A stretch of 51,590 nucleotides of DNA from an uncultured Rivibacter sp. (GCA_946480925.1 CAMLLU010000038.1:1-51590); one strand, 5' to 3'; positions 37,183 to 46,703 are shown, numbered from the stretch's first letter. Notes: a model not told the origin generated them from the letters alone. A program made the numbers and translations.

Positions 37183-38607
37183 ATGGGCGCCCGCCATCCC
37201 CTGCCCTACGCCTTCGCCAAGGCGCACACGCTGCTGCTCGAAGACGACGGCGAACACCTCACGCTGTGGGCCGACACCGGCGTGTCGCCCTCGGCCTTGT
37301 CCGAAGTGCTGCGCCTGTACGCGGTGGACAGCATCGAGCGCGAGGCCACCTCCACGCTGGCCAACCGCATCGCCGCGGCCTATGCCGGCGGCGAGTCGAG
37401 CGCGGCCGCCGTGGTGGGCGAAGTCGAGAGCGCGGTCGACCTGTCGCGCCTGATGCAGGACCTGCCCGCGGTGGAAGACCTGCTCGAAGCCGCCAACGAC
37501 GCGCCGATCATCCGCATGCTCAACGCGCTGCTCACGCAGGCCGCGAAAGACGGCGCGTCCGACATCCACATCGAAGCCTACGAACGCAGCTCGTCGGTGC
37601 GCTTCCGCGTGGACGGCACGCTGCGCGAAGTGGTTCAGCCCAACAAGGCGCTGCATGCGGCGCTGATCTCGCGCCTGAAGATCATGGCCGAGCTCGACAT
37701 CGCCGAGAAACGCCTGCCGCAGGACGGCCGCATCTCGCTGCGCATCGGCGGCCGCGCGATCGACGTGCGGGTCTCCACGCTGCCCTCGGCCCACGGCGAA
37801 CGCGCCGTGCTGCGCCTGCTCGACAAGGGCGACTCCAGCAAGTTCTCGCTCGAATCGCTGGGCATGAGCGGCGACACGCTCACGCGCTTCAACAAGCTCG
37901 TGGCCCAACCGCACGGCATCGTGCTCGTCACCGGCCCCACCGGCTCGGGCAAGACCACCACGCTGTACGCGGCGCTGGGCACGGTGGACACCGCCACCAC
38001 CAACGTACTCACGGTGGAAGACCCGGTCGAATACGAGCTGCCCGGCATCGGCCAGACGCAGGTCAACGCGAAGATCGACCTCACCTTCGCCAAGGCCCTG
38101 CGGGCCATCCTGCGCCAGGATCCGGACGTGATCATGATCGGCGAGATCCGCGACTTCGAGACCGCGCAGATCGCCATCCAGGCCTCGCTTACCGGTCACC
38201 TGGTGCTGGCCACGCTGCACACCAACGACGCGCCCTCGGCCGTCACCCGCCTCACCGACATGGGCATCGAGCCCTTCCTGCTGAGCTCGTCGCTGCTGGG
38301 CGTGCTGGCCCAGCGCCTGGTGCGCAAGCTGTGCCCCGTGTGCAAGAAGCAGGACGCGCAAGGCCGCTGGCACCCGGTGGGTTGCCCAGAATGCGCCAAC
38401 ACCGGCTACAAGGGCCGCAGCGGCGTCTACGAGCTGATGGTGGTGGACGACCAGATCCAGACGCTGATCCACAGCCGTGCCGCCGAATCGCGCCTGTTCG
38501 TGGCGGCCGAGCAGTCCGGCATGAAGACCATGAGGGAAGACGGCGAGCGGCTGGTGAAGACCGGCATCACCTCGCTCGAAGAACTCATGCGTGTCACACG
38601 GGACTAG
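37183..38607 (+). CDS. gspE: Type II secretion ATPase GspE
   Basis: This cytoplasmic hexameric ATPase of 474 residues powers pseudopilus assembly. Walker A is [13 protein letters not shown] with Lys257, the Asp box is [11 protein letters not shown], Walker B is [19 protein letters not shown], and the His box is [16 protein letters not shown] zinc-binding tetracysteine element is complete (Cys384, Cys387, Cys401, Cys404), with a short loop. The N-terminal GspL-binding region is present but short. It follows gspD by 18 bases with an AGGAGG ribosome site, and is separated from gspF by a 92-base inverted repeat. Confidence 0.96.
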   Translation: MGARHPLPYAFAKAHTLLLEDDGEHLTLWADTGVSPSALSEVLRLYAVDSIEREATSTLANRIAAAYAGGESSAAAVVGEVESAVDLSRLMQDLPAVEDLLEAANDAPIIRMLNALLTQAAKDGASDIHIEAYERSSSVRFRVDGTLREVVQPNKALHAALISRLKIMAELDIAEKRLPQDGRISLRIGGRAIDVRVSTLPSAHGERAVLRLLDKGDSSKFSLESLGMSGDTLTRFNKLVAQPHGIVLVTGPTGSGKTTTLYAALGTVDTATTNVLTVEDPVEYELPGIGQTQVNAKIDLTFAKALRAILRQDPDVIMIGEIRDFETAQIAIQASLTGHLVLATLHTNDAPSAVTRLTDMGIEPFLLSSSLLGVLAQRLVRKLCPVCKKQDAQGRWHPVGCPECANTGYKGRSGVYELMVVDDQIQTLIHSRAAESRLFVAAEQSGMKTMREDGERLVKTGITSLEELMRVTRD

Positions 38608-38608
38608 C

Positions 38609-38700
38609 CAGTGACCAGTGACTCGAACTGGTGACCCGTGAATACTTCCCGCCACATCGCCTTCGACTTCTGGTCACCAGTCGCCGGTCTCTAGTCACTG
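38609..38700. repeat. Imperfect inverted repeat between gspE and gspF
   Basis: The arms at 38609-38636 and 38672-38700 are about 28 bases each and match at about 22 positions when one is reversed. Each arm holds two CAGTGACC-type units (CAGTGACCAGTGAC on the left, CTGGTCACCAGTC and TAGTCACTG on the right). The spacer is 35 bases. The whole gap between the two genes is this structure. It ends nine bases before the gspF ATG, so it could fold in the mRNA and limit gspF translation. No open frame is present. Confidence 0.6.
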
Positions 38701-38709
38701 CCTCAAAAG

Positions 38710-39927
38710 ATGCCTGCATACCGCTTCGAAGCCGTTGATGCCGCTGGCCGTGCCACCAAGGGGCTGCTGGAGGCCGACAACGCCAAGGCCGCGCGTGCGC
38801 AGTTGCGCGCGCAGGCCCTGGTGCCGCTCGAAGTCACGCAGGTGGCCACGCAGGCCGCCAACACCGGCCAGTTCTCGTTCGGGCGCGGCCGGGCCTTCGG
38901 CTCCACAGCCCTGGCCATCTGGACGCGGCAGCTGGCCGGCCTGGTGGGCTCTGGCCTCCCGCTCGAGCGCGCGCTCACTGCATTGGCAGACGAAGCCGAG
39001 GACCCGAAGCAGCGCGAGCTGCTGGCGCACATGCGCGCCGAGGTCAACGCCGGTGCGCCGTTCGCGCGCGCCTTGTCCAGCGCACCGCGCGAGTTCGACG
39101 AGGTGTACCGCGCGGTCGTGGCCGCCGGTGAACAAAGCGGCCAGCTCGGCACCGTGCTCGACAAGCTGGCCGACGACCTGGAAGAGCGCCAGGCGCTGAA
39201 GTCCAAGCTCATCGGCGCGGCGCTGTACCCGGCCATCGTCTCCATCGTCGCGGTGGTGATCGTGGTGTTCCTGGTCACCTACGTGGTGCCGCAGGTGGCC
39301 AGCGTGTTTGCCGGCTCCAAGCGCGCGCTGCCCTTCCTCACCAGCGCCATGCTGGCGATCAGCGGCTTCATCCGCAGCTGGGGCTGGTTCCTGCTGCTGG
39401 GCATCGCGGGCAGCGTGAGCGCGTTGCTCTACGCACGGCGCAACGAAGCCTTCCGCGAACGCTTCGACGCGTTCTGGCTCACGCTGCCGCTCATCGGCCG
39501 GCTCTCGCGCGGCTACAACGCCGCGCGTTTCGCCGGCACGCTGGCCATGCTGGCGGGCGCCGGCGTGCCCATCCTGAAGGCGCTGCAGGCGGGTGCCGAA
39601 ACGCTGTCGAACCGTGCCATGCGCGCCGATGCGATGGACGCGCTGGTGCAGGTGCGCGAAGGCGCGCCGCTCGCCTCGGCCATGGCCGGCAAGAAGCGCT
39701 TTCCGGGCCTGCTGGCCATGTTCGCGCGCCTGGGCGAACAGACCGGCCAGCTGCCGGTGATGCTGCAGCGCGCGGCCGTGCAGCTGAGCGCCGAAGTGCA
39801 GCGCCGCGCCATGGCGCTGGCCACCATCCTGGAGCCTCTGCTCATCGTCGTGATGGGCCTGGTGGTCATGCTGATCGTGCTGGCCGTGCTGCTGCCGATC
39901 ATTCAGCTGAACACCTGGGTGAAGTAG
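38710..39927 (+). CDS. gspF: Type II secretion inner-membrane platform protein GspF
   Basis: This 405-residue polytopic membrane protein is the platform around which the pseudopilus is built. It contains two repeated GspF domains. The first has WTRQLAGLVGSGLPLERALTALADEA, and the second has FAGTLAMLAGAGVPILKALQAG. Three membrane helices are seen (about 170-200, 215-245, 375-400). It is last in the gsp operon. No ribosome site is obvious within the inverted repeat upstream, so its expression may depend on the RNA structure there. Confidence 0.95.
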   Translation: MPAYRFEAVDAAGRATKGLLEADNAKAARAQLRAQALVPLEVTQVATQAANTGQFSFGRGRAFGSTALAIWTRQLAGLVGSGLPLERALTALADEAEDPKQRELLAHMRAEVNAGAPFARALSSAPREFDEVYRAVVAAGEQSGQLGTVLDKLADDLEERQALKSKLIGAALYPAIVSIVAVVIVVFLVTYVVPQVASVFAGSKRALPFLTSAMLAISGFIRSWGWFLLLGIAGSVSALLYARRNEAFRERFDAFWLTLPLIGRLSRGYNAARFAGTLAMLAGAGVPILKALQAGAETLSNRAMRADAMDALVQVREGAPLASAMAGKKRFPGLLAMFARLGEQTGQLPVMLQRAAVQLSAEVQRRAMALATILEPLLIVVMGLVVMLIVLAVLLPIIQLNTWVK

Positions 39928-39940
39928 GGCCCACCCCCTA

Positions 39941-40020
39941 CGGCCTTCGGCCGCCCCCTCGAGGGGGCGACGCTGGCGGACCGGCGGAGCCGGATCCGCG
40001 GCGTCCACTCCCTCGCTGCT
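39941..40020. repeat. Cluster of GC-rich palindromes after gspF (REP-like)
   Basis: CGGCCTTCGGCCG (39941-39953) is immediately followed by the perfect 16-base palindrome GCCCCCTCGAGGGGGC (39953-39968) and then by CCGGCGGAGCCGG with GGATCC. Repeats of this style recur at gene ends in Burkholderiales genomes. The cluster could act as a bidirectional stem-loop terminator for gspF, though it has no T-tract. No second copy lies in this window. Confidence 0.5.
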
Positions 40021-40123
40021 CCTCTCTTGCGCTGCTGCGGCTCGTGGCGGTGGTGGCGCGAAGGGGCTCGCGAACAATCGAAACGACTGTCGACATCGAA
40101 TCGATACGTGGGGGTTCCAGACT

Positions 40124-40142
40124 GGAGCTTCGTTGAAGCTCC
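40124..40142 (+). promoter_or_regulatory. Hairpin in the globin leader
   Basis: GGAGCTTC and GAAGCTCC pair perfectly (8 bp) around a three-base loop, ending 18 bases before the globin ATG and just before the GGAAGG ribosome site. In mRNA it would be a stable leader hairpin. The neighbouring ATCGAATCGAT (40095-40105) is a near-palindrome and could be an operator. The regulator is unknown. Confidence 0.35.
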
Positions 40143-40160
40143 GATGAAGGAAGGTTCCCG

Positions 40161-40589
40161 ATGATGATGACTCCCGAGCAGATTGCCCTGGTGCAGGACA
40201 GCTTCGTGCGCGTAGCGCCGATTGCGCCGCAGGCTGCAGCGATCTTCTATGACAAGCTGTTCACCGCCGACCCTTCGCTACGCTCGATGTTCCGCGGCGA
40301 CATGGCGGCGCAGGGGGAGGCACTGATGCGCATGATCGCCGCGGCAGTGCGCACGCTCGACCAGCCCGCGCATCTGATGCCGGTACTGCGCAACCTTGGC
40401 CGCCGGCATGGGGCCTACGGCGTGAAGCCGCAGCATTACGACACCGTGGGCCGCGCGCTGATCGCGACGCTCGAACAAGGGCTGGGGCCGGCGTTCGACG
40501 TGGCGACGCGGCAGGCCTGGGTCGCCATGTACGGGCTCGTGAGCCGCACGATGCAAGCTGCGGCCGCCACGGAGCCGGCCGCTGCCTGA
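40161..40589 (+). CDS. Single-domain haemoglobin (Vitreoscilla-type globin)
   Basis: This 142-residue cytoplasmic haem protein has a three-over-three globin fold like Vitreoscilla haemoglobin and the flavohaemoglobin N-terminal domain. The proximal haem ligand is His83 in LGRRHGAYGVKPQHYDTVG, and the likely distal Gln is Gln51 (AAQGEALMRM). No reductase domain follows, so it needs a separate reductant. Roles in related proteins are oxygen delivery and NO detoxification. Three consecutive ATG codons begin the frame; the first fits the GGAAGG spacing best. It converges on the sensor kinase gene. Confidence 0.9.
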   Translation: MMMTPEQIALVQDSFVRVAPIAPQAAAIFYDKLFTADPSLRSMFRGDMAAQGEALMRMIAAAVRTLDQPAHLMPVLRNLGRRHGAYGVKPQHYDTVGRALIATLEQGLGPAFDVATRQAWVAMYGLVSRTMQAAAATEPAAA

Positions 40590-40601
40590 CCGGTGGTGCT
40601 T

Positions 40602-42641
40602 TCAGGCCTGCCGCGGCAGGGGCGCCGGCACTGGCGCCTCGATGCAGGCGAACACGTGCGAGAGCAGCTCCGGGGGAGCAAAAGGCTTTTCGATGCAGGA
40701 GCAGCCGGTCTCTTCGAGGAACTCGCGTGCGCCGGTGGACAAGGTGTCACCGGTCACGAACACGAAGCGCCGCGCCAGCATGGGGTGCTGCTCGCAGCAC
40801 AGGCGCCACAGGCCCGGCCCGTCCATGCCGGGCATGCGCAGGTCGCACACCACGGCGTCGAAGCGTGCCTCCTGCAGCAGCTCGAGCGCCACCTCGCCGG
40901 ATTCCGCGGTGGCCACTTCGAGCTGGTGGACTTCGAGCACCTCGCGAATGAGGTCGCACAACTCGGGCTCGTCGTCCACCACCAGCACGCGTGACACGGC
41001 CATGTCGGACTCGAGCTCGAGCCGCGGCGGCGGCTCGGGGGCCAGCGCTTCGCTGGCCGCCACCGGAATGCTGAGCCGGAAGCTCGCGCCGGTCTCGAAC
41101 GGGCAGCGCTCTTCCAGCGCCAGCTCGCCGCCGTGCTCGCGCGACACCGAGCGCGACACGGCGAGCCCGAGACCCGTGCCGGTGCCTTCGGGCTTGGTCG
41201 TGTAGAACGGGTCGAAGATACGTGGCCGGTGCTCGCCCGCCACGCCGGGGCCGTTGTCGGCCACACGCAGCCACACGCGCGGCGTGCGGTTGGGCCGCGT
41301 CGCCTCCACGCCTGTTTCCACGCGCAGCACACGGGCCTGTTCGCACGAGGCGAGCGCCTGCTGTGCATTCACCAGCAGGTTGAGCACCACCTGGCCGATC
41401 TGGTCGGCATCGGCCACCACCTCGGGCAGGCCTTCGGCCAGGCGCAGGTCCACCAAGATGCCGCTGGTGCGCAGGTTGTACTGCAGCAGGTCCACGGCAC
41501 CGCGCACCATGTCGTTGATCTGCACCGGCGCACGCACGCCCGGCTTCTGCCGCGCCATCGAAAGGAAGGTACGCACGATGCGCCCGCAGCGCTCGGCCGC
41601 CTCGCGGATGCGGGCGGCGTCTGCTCGCAGTGCAGCGTCCTGGCACTTCGACTCGAGCAGGCTGGCGCGGCCCATCACGATGGCCAGCGGGTTGTTCAGT
41701 TCGTGCGCCACGCCAGCCAGCAGGCTGCCCATGGCTGTGAGCTTCTCGCTCTGCCGCAGCGCCTCGCGCTGGCGTTCGATCTCGCGTGCGGCCTGGCGGC
41801 GTTCGGTGAGGTCGCTCATCGACGCGGTGTAGTGCGCCTGGCCATCGACCTCGGTGCGCCACAGCACCATCTCGACGGGGAACTCGCTGCCGTCGGCACG
41901 CAAAGCCTCGATCTCGATGCGCTTGCCCAGCACACGGGCCTCGCCGCCTGCGCTGATGCGCTGCAGGCCGGCCGTGTGCGCGGCGCGGAAGCGCTCGGGA
42001 ATGATGAGGTCGGACACCAGCCGGCCGAGCACGGCCTCGCGCATGCGGCCGAACATCGCCTCGGCGGCCGGGTTGAATTCGACGATGCGGCCGCTCGAGT
42101 CGGTGGAGATCAGCGCCACCAGCGCATGGTCGACGATGGAGGACTTGAGCAGCTCGGTGGCCTGCAGCTGCGCGAGCCGCGCCTGCAGTTCCATCTCGTT
42201 GTGCTTCTGCTCGGTGAGGTCGCGGTTGAAGGCCAGCACGGCGCTCACCGGCTGCCCCGGTGCGGCATAGGGCCGCACCGTTTCCTGCACGTAGCGGCGG
42301 CCCTGCGTGGGGTAGTCGCGCCAGCCTTCCCAGCGCATCGACTCGCCGGCCATGATGCGCTCGATCACCGGCCGGTACAGCGCGAAGGCCTCCTCGCCCA
42401 CCACCTCGGCCACTTCACGGCTCAGCACCTCGTCGGCACGCAGCCCCATGAAGCTCAGGAATTCGTGGTTGACGTAGACGTAGCGGAAGTCGCGGTTCAC
42501 CGCCACCACGCGGCCGGGCACGCTGTCGAGCACGGCCTTGAGCATGCCGAGGTCGGGCACCGGCAGCTCGGCCGTGTCGCCCACGCCCGGGGCCACCGGG
42601 TCCAGGAACAAGGGCGCGAGGTCCGCCGCGTTGGTCGTCAT
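40602..42641 (-). CDS. Hybrid PAS sensor histidine kinase with C-terminal receiver domain
   Basis: This 679-residue kinase shows no membrane helix, so it is likely a cytosolic sensor. Two PAS domains are visible (about 28-145 and 165-285; NRDFRYVYVNHEFLSFMG, FNPAAEAMFG). The HisKA domain carries His313 (GVAHELNNPLAI). The ATPase domain has DQIGQVVLNLLVNAQQAL, VADNGPGVAG and GTGLGLAVSRS. The C-terminal receiver has the phospho-acceptor Asp600 in VVCDLRMPGMDG. Its start overlaps the stop of the response regulator by four bases, so they form a pair. The receiver probably takes part in a phosphorelay or feedback. The signal is unknown; no haem or flavin motif was identified in the PAS domains. 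Confidence 0.93.
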   Translation of the reverse strand: MTTNAADLAPLFLDPVAPGVGDTAELPVPDLGMLKAVLDSVPGRVVAVNRDFRYVYVNHEFLSFMGLRADEVLSREVAEVVGEEAFALYRPVIERIMAGESMRWEGWRDYPTQGRRYVQETVRPYAAPGQPVSAVLAFNRDLTEQKHNEMELQARLAQLQATELLKSSIVDHALVALISTDSSGRIVEFNPAAEAMFGRMREAVLGRLVSDLIIPERFRAAHTAGLQRISAGGEARVLGKRIEIEALRADGSEFPVEMVLWRTEVDGQAHYTASMSDLTERRQAAREIERQREALRQSEKLTAMGSLLAGVAHELNNPLAIVMGRASLLESKCQDAALRADAARIREAAERCGRIVRTFLSMARQKPGVRAPVQINDMVRGAVDLLQYNLRTSGILVDLRLAEGLPEVVADADQIGQVVLNLLVNAQQALASCEQARVLRVETGVEATRPNRTPRVWLRVADNGPGVAGEHRPRIFDPFYTTKPEGTGTGLGLAVSRSVSREHGGELALEERCPFETGASFRLSIPVAASEALAPEPPPRLELESDMAVSRVLVVDDEPELCDLIREVLEVHQLEVATAESGEVALELLQEARFDAVVCDLRMPGMDGPGLWRLCCEQHPMLARRFVFVTGDTLSTGAREFLEETGCSCIEKPFAPPELLSHVFACIEAPVPAPLPRQA

Positions 42642-43369
42642 GACGGCACGAACACGTAGCCCACGCCGCGCACGGTCTTCAGCACTTCGGGCTTGTCGGG
42701 GTTGCGCTCGATCTTGCGGCGCAGCCGCATCACGCGCAGGTCGATGGAGCGGTCGAACACGTCCCAGCCGCGGTTGTGCGCCTGCTCCATGATCTGGTCG
42801 CGGTTGAGCGGGCGGTTCGGGTGGTTGGCAAACAGTGCCAGCAGGTCGAACTCGGCCGCGGTGATGGCGATGTCCAGCCCGTCAGGGCCGAGCAGGCGTC
42901 GCTGCTCGAGGTCGAGCGTGCAGGCGCCGAAGGCGACGCGGTGGCCCGGCTCGGCGGCGGGTGCAACCATGGCTGCACCCGGCATGGAGGCCACGACGCT
43001 CAGGCGCCGCAGCACCGCACGCACGCGCGCCAGCAGTTCACGCAGCTCGAAGGGCTTGGGCAGGTAGTCGTCGGCGCCCACCTCGAGGCCGACCACGCGG
43101 TCCACCGAGTCGCCGGCGGTCGTGAGCATCAGGAGGCCCATCGCGGGGTGGCGCTCGCGCAGCCAGCGCGCCAGCGACAGGCCGTTCTCGCCGGGCATGT
43201 TGATGTCGAGCACCGCCATCGACGGTACGTCGCGTGCCACGCAAACGCGGGCCTGCTCCGCGCTTTCGGCCGTGTGCACCATGAAGCCCTGCGCGCCGAA
43301 GTATTCGGCCAGCAGGGCCCGCAGTTCGGGCTCGTCGTCCACCACCAGCAGGCTGGCTTGTGCCGCCAT
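42638..43369 (-). CDS. OmpR-family response regulator
   Basis: This 243-residue DNA-binding regulator has a receiver domain with Asp11-Asp12, phospho-acceptor Asp55 (VLDINMPGENG) and Lys105 (DYLPKPFELREL). A 30-residue Ala/Pro-rich linker follows, then a winged-helix domain (ITAAEFDLLALFANHPNRPLNRDQIM, VRGVGYVF). The chosen ATG at 43369 has a GGGAG site seven bases upstream; the longer frame to 43450 is unsupported. It precedes and overlaps the hybrid kinase gene, which should phosphorylate it. Confidence 0.93.
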   Translation of the reverse strand: MAAQASLLVVDDEPELRALLAEYFGAQGFMVHTAESAEQARVCVARDVPSMAVLDINMPGENGLSLARWLRERHPAMGLLMLTTAGDSVDRVVGLEVGADDYLPKPFELRELLARVRAVLRRLSVVASMPGAAMVAPAAEPGHRVAFGACTLDLEQRRLLGPDGLDIAITAAEFDLLALFANHPNRPLNRDQIMEQAHNRGWDVFDRSIDLRVMRLRRKIERNPDKPEVLKTVRGVGYVFVPS

Positions 43370-43453
43370 GTCAGCTCCCTCGTCGTGCCGGACCAGCGCC
43401 CGATCATGCCAGCGTCTGGCCGGCATTTGCAGGGGCAGCATCGGCACCATGGC

Positions 43454-43654
43454 TCAGGCCAGCTCCAGCAGGTCTTCGGCGAAGGCCTCGCTGCGGAACA
43501 CGCCGGGCTGGGTGTCCTGCCAGGAAGGCACGGCCGCGTCGGCCTTGAAACCCGCGCCGCCGCCGCGTGACAGCGCAGCGCGCAGCACGGCCAGCACGAG
43601 TGCCTTGCCGGAGGCGAGTGATGCGAGGGGAGCAGTAGCTTCGAGGGTGTTCAT
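43454..43654 (-). CDS. Hypothetical 66-residue protein upstream of the two-component genes
   Basis: I do not recognise this protein. The frame starts at ATG 43654 with a well-spaced AAAGGTG ribosome site and ends 84 bases before the response regulator start, on the same strand. The N-terminus is a mild hydrophobic helix (LASLASGKALVLAVLRAAL). The rest is polar and acidic at the end (SEAFAEDLLELA). No signal peptide or cysteine is present. It may be the first gene of the two-component operon. A longer in-frame extension exists upstream but lacks support. Confidence 0.5.
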   Translation of the reverse strand: MNTLEATAPLASLASGKALVLAVLRAALSRGGGAGFKADAAVPSWQDTQPGVFRSEAFAEDLLELA

Positions 43655-43928
43655 GGCAGCACCTTTCATGCAGGCTGAGCGCGTAAAAGAAGCCGTCATC
43701 GTGCGTGCCAGGGGTATCACGCGCGTTTCGCCGCCTTGGCCGTTTCGTTTCAATTGTTTGCGCCCACCGGGCCTCGCATCGTTAGCACTCATGGGCCCTG
43801 GCTGCCATTGAACCGTGGCACATCGATTGCACACTAATGCAGTGGAAAGCTCCTCTTGTTCTGGGTGCTCAGGCACCGAGGGCTTTGCTTCAATGGGTCA
43901 TGGCTGGGTTGTCTTCGGAGGTTCAAAG

Positions 43929-44933
43929 ATGAGCACCACCACCGATCTCGTTCCTGTGCAGCGCCACGGCGCCGGCAGCATACCGATCGCGCTGATGCGC
44001 AGCGTCTACCGCCTGGGCGACGTGGAGCGCAGGCTCGAGAAGCTGCCCAACAAGGAACACGAGCACCTGCGCGCCACCTACGAGCGCATGCTCGAAAAGG
44101 GGCCGGAGCGCTTCCAGGTGAAGCCTTCGGGCCTGCCGGCCATGGAACACCTCTACGACGAGCTGCCGAACTTCCACGAGGTGCTCGACGACGTGAAGCG
44201 ACAGCTCGCGCTGTGCCAGGACAGCCGCGACGCACTCGAGATCACGCCCATGCTGCTGCTGGGCCCGCCCGGCGTGGGCAAGACGCACTTCGCACGCGAG
44301 ATCGCGCACCTGCTGGGCACCGGCATGGGCTTCGTTTCGATGAGTTCGCTCACCGCCGGCTGGGTGCTCTCGGGCGCATCGAGCCAGTGGAAAGGCGCGC
44401 GGCCGGGCAAGGTGTTCGAGACGCTGGTCGATGGCCAATATGCCAACCCCGTGATGGTGGTCGACGAGATCGACAAGACCAGCGGCGAGCAGACCTACGA
44501 CCCGCTCGGCTCGCTCTACAGCCTGCTCGAGCACGACACCGCCGGCTGCTTCACCGACGAGTTCGCCGAGGTACCCATCGACGCGAGCCAGGTGATCTGG
44601 GTGGCCACCGCCAACGATGCGCGCGCGATTCCCGACCCCATCCTCAACCGCGTGAACGTGTACGAGGTGCAGATGCCCGATGCCGATGCGGCCCGGCGCA
44701 TCGCGTCCAAGCTGTACCGCAGCATCCGCGCCGACCACGACTGGGGCAGCCGCTTCGCCCCCGAGCCCGAGACCGCGGTGCTCGACCGGCTGGCCGAAAT
44801 GGCGCCGCGCGAAATGCGCCGTGCCTGGGTCACGGCCTTCGGCAACGCCAAGCTGGCCGGGCGCGACACCGTGACGGTGCAGGACCTGCCGGCCCAGCAC
44901 GGCAAACGCGCGCCAATCGGCTTCGTGCAGTAA
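43929..44933 (+). CDS. Stand-alone Lon-like AAA+ ATPase
   Basis: This 334-residue protein has one AAA+ module related to that of Lon. A helical segment (about 30-65, NKEHEHLRATYERMLEKGPERF) precedes Walker A GPPGVGKTHFAREIA (Lys118) and Walker B VMVVDEIDKT (Asp179-Glu180). Sensor-1 is VIWVATANDARAIPDPILNRV and the lid has RREMRRAW-like arginines (APREMRRAWVTAF). There is no Lon protease domain and no membrane segment, so it presumably remodels an unknown partner. A GGAGG site lies eight bases before the ATG. It is divergent from the two-component genes and 159 bases ahead of a chemoreceptor gene. The specific function is unknown. Confidence 0.82.
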   Translation: MSTTTDLVPVQRHGAGSIPIALMRSVYRLGDVERRLEKLPNKEHEHLRATYERMLEKGPERFQVKPSGLPAMEHLYDELPNFHEVLDDVKRQLALCQDSRDALEITPMLLLGPPGVGKTHFAREIAHLLGTGMGFVSMSSLTAGWVLSGASSQWKGARPGKVFETLVDGQYANPVMVVDEIDKTSGEQTYDPLGSLYSLLEHDTAGCFTDEFAEVPIDASQVIWVATANDARAIPDPILNRVNVYEVQMPDADAARRIASKLYRSIRADHDWGSRFAPEPETAVLDRLAEMAPREMRRAWVTAFGNAKLAGRDTVTVQDLPAQHGKRAPIGFVQ

Positions 44934-45092
44934 GCGGCAACTGACAAGCCTTCGCTGGTTGCGCGCACCGCGCAGGTGCGCCTGTGCGGTAGACGGACAT
45001 CAGATCAACCGCACCGTCGCGCGGCACTCAAGTCCGCAGCGACGGTGCCGATGTTGCGAGCGTCTCGAACACCAAAACCAAGGAGCACCGCA

Positions 45093-46655
45093 ATGTCTTT
45101 GATCCGCAACCTCAGCATCGGCTTGCGTCTTGGCCTGGGCTTCGGCCTGCTGCTCGTGCTGCTGGCCATTGCCTTGGCCTTCTCTGGCACCAAGCTGGCC
45201 TACACCGGTGACGCTGTGGGCCGCATCGTGGGTGAAGACTGGGTCAAGGCCACCGCCGCAGCCACCATCGACACCACCACGCGTGCCAACGCGCGGCGCA
45301 CGATGGAGCTGTTCTTCGCGAGCGACGCGGCCCACGCCGCGAAGCTGCGCGAGCGCATCACCGCCAACAAGAAGACCATCGACGAAGCGCTGGAAACGCT
45401 GGACCGGCTGGTGCAGCGCGACGATGCCAAGGCTGTACTGGCCGAGCTCAAGCGCACGCGCCAAGCCTACGTCACCTCGTTCACGAAGGTGGGTCAAATG
45501 CTGACCGATGGCCAGCGCAGTGAAGCCGAGCGCCTGCTCAAGGAAGAAACGCTGCCCACCATCGACGCACTGCAGGAGCACGTGACGACCCTGGTGTCGA
45601 TGCAAAACCGCGTCGCGAAGGACAACGGTGCCGCCGTAGAAGCCGGCGTGGACCAGGCAGGCACCCTGCTGTGGTACATCGGTGCGACCTTGATCGCCCT
45701 GGGTGCAGCGGCGGCCTGGTGGCTGTCGACGAGCATCACGCGTCCGCTGGAGCAAGCGGTGAAGGTGGCCGAAACCGTGGCCGCTGGCGACCTGGGCTCG
45801 AAGATCGAAGTGACCACGCGCGACGAGACCGGCCGGCTGATGCAGGCACTGCGGGCCATGAACGACAGCCTGGCTGGTGTGGTGGCGCAGGTGCGCCACG
45901 GCAGCGAGAGCATTGCCACCGGCTCCACGCAGATCGCCAGCGGCACGGCCGACCTGTCGCAACGCACCGAAGAGCAGGCGGCCAACCTGGAGCAGACGGC
46001 CGCGTCGATGGAGCAGTTGGCCGGCACGGTGGCGCAAAGCGCGCAGGCAGCGCACAAGGCCAGCGAAATGGCCGTGCAGGCCAGCGAGGCCGTCACGCAG
46101 GGCGGGCAGGCAGTGAGCCAGGTCGTATCCACGATGGAAGAGATCACCGCCAGCTCGAAGAAGATCGCCGACATCATCGGCGTGATAGACGGCATCGCCT
46201 TCCAGACGAACATCCTCGCGCTCAACGCCGCGGTGGAAGCCGCGCGGGCCGGCGAGCAAGGGCGCGGCTTCGCGGTGGTAGCTTCCGAGGTGCGCAATCT
46301 CGCCCAACGCAGCGCCGCGGCAGCACGGGAGATCAAGAGCCTCATCAACACGAGCGTCGAAAAGGTGGAGACCGGCAGCACGCTGGTCGGCGAGGCTGGC
46401 AAGGCCATGCAAGGCATCGTGCAGCAGGTGCGGCAGGTGAGCGAGCTCATCGCGCAGATCAGCAGCACCGCCGGCGAACAGACCCAGGGCATCGAGCAGG
46501 TGAACCAGGCCGTCACGCAACTCGACCAGGTGACGCAGCAGAACGCCTCGCTGGTGGAAGAAAGCGCGGCCGCTTCGGACAGCCTGAAGAACCAGGCCAA
46601 CCAGCTGGTCGAGGCAGTGCGGGTGTTCCGGCTGGCCGGTATGCAGACGGCCTGA
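45093..46655 (+). CDS. Methyl-accepting chemotaxis protein
   Basis: This inner-membrane chemoreceptor of 520 residues has a helix at about 13-33 and a four-helix-bundle periplasmic sensor domain (about 35-190). A second helix lies at about 191-213, and a HAMP domain follows ([22 protein letters not shown]). The cytoplasmic signalling hairpin has the invariant tip [20 protein letters not shown]. Methylation-helix sequences such as [18 protein letters not shown] are present. It ends FRLAGMQTA without a CheR-tethering pentapeptide. The start at 45093 has an AAGGAG ribosome site. No che genes are nearby, so the chemotaxis core must be elsewhere. Confidence 0.95.
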   Translation: MSLIRNLSIGLRLGLGFGLLLVLLAIALAFSGTKLAYTGDAVGRIVGEDWVKATAAATIDTTTRANARRTMELFFASDAAHAAKLRERITANKKTIDEALETLDRLVQRDDAKAVLAELKRTRQAYVTSFTKVGQMLTDGQRSEAERLLKEETLPTIDALQEHVTTLVSMQNRVAKDNGAAVEAGVDQAGTLLWYIGATLIALGAAAAWWLSTSITRPLEQAVKVAETVAAGDLGSKIEVTTRDETGRLMQALRAMNDSLAGVVAQVRHGSESIATGSTQIASGTADLSQRTEEQAANLEQTAASMEQLAGTVAQSAQAAHKASEMAVQASEAVTQGGQAVSQVVSTMEEITASSKKIADIIGVIDGIAFQTNILALNAAVEAARAGEQGRGFAVVASEVRNLAQRSAAAAREIKSLINTSVEKVETGSTLVGEAGKAMQGIVQQVRQVSELIAQISSTAGEQTQGIEQVNQAVTQLDQVTQQNASLVEESAAASDSLKNQANQLVEAVRVFRLAGMQTA

Positions 46656-46703
46656 AGGCGCAGGCCCTCCCGGCGGGCATGGTGCAGACATATCATCCGG
46701 GCC

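Noticed and set aside
36157..38655. Very long minus-strand open frame (832 codons) opposite gspD and gspE
   Set aside because: It is antisense to two proteins with complete motifs, has a His/Arg/Gly-rich composition typical of high-GC shadow frames, and lacks any recognisable domain.
45000..46691. Minus-strand frame of 563 codons opposite the chemoreceptor
   Set aside because: Shadow of the repetitive chemoreceptor signalling domain; the Cys/His/Leu-rich translation has no family features.
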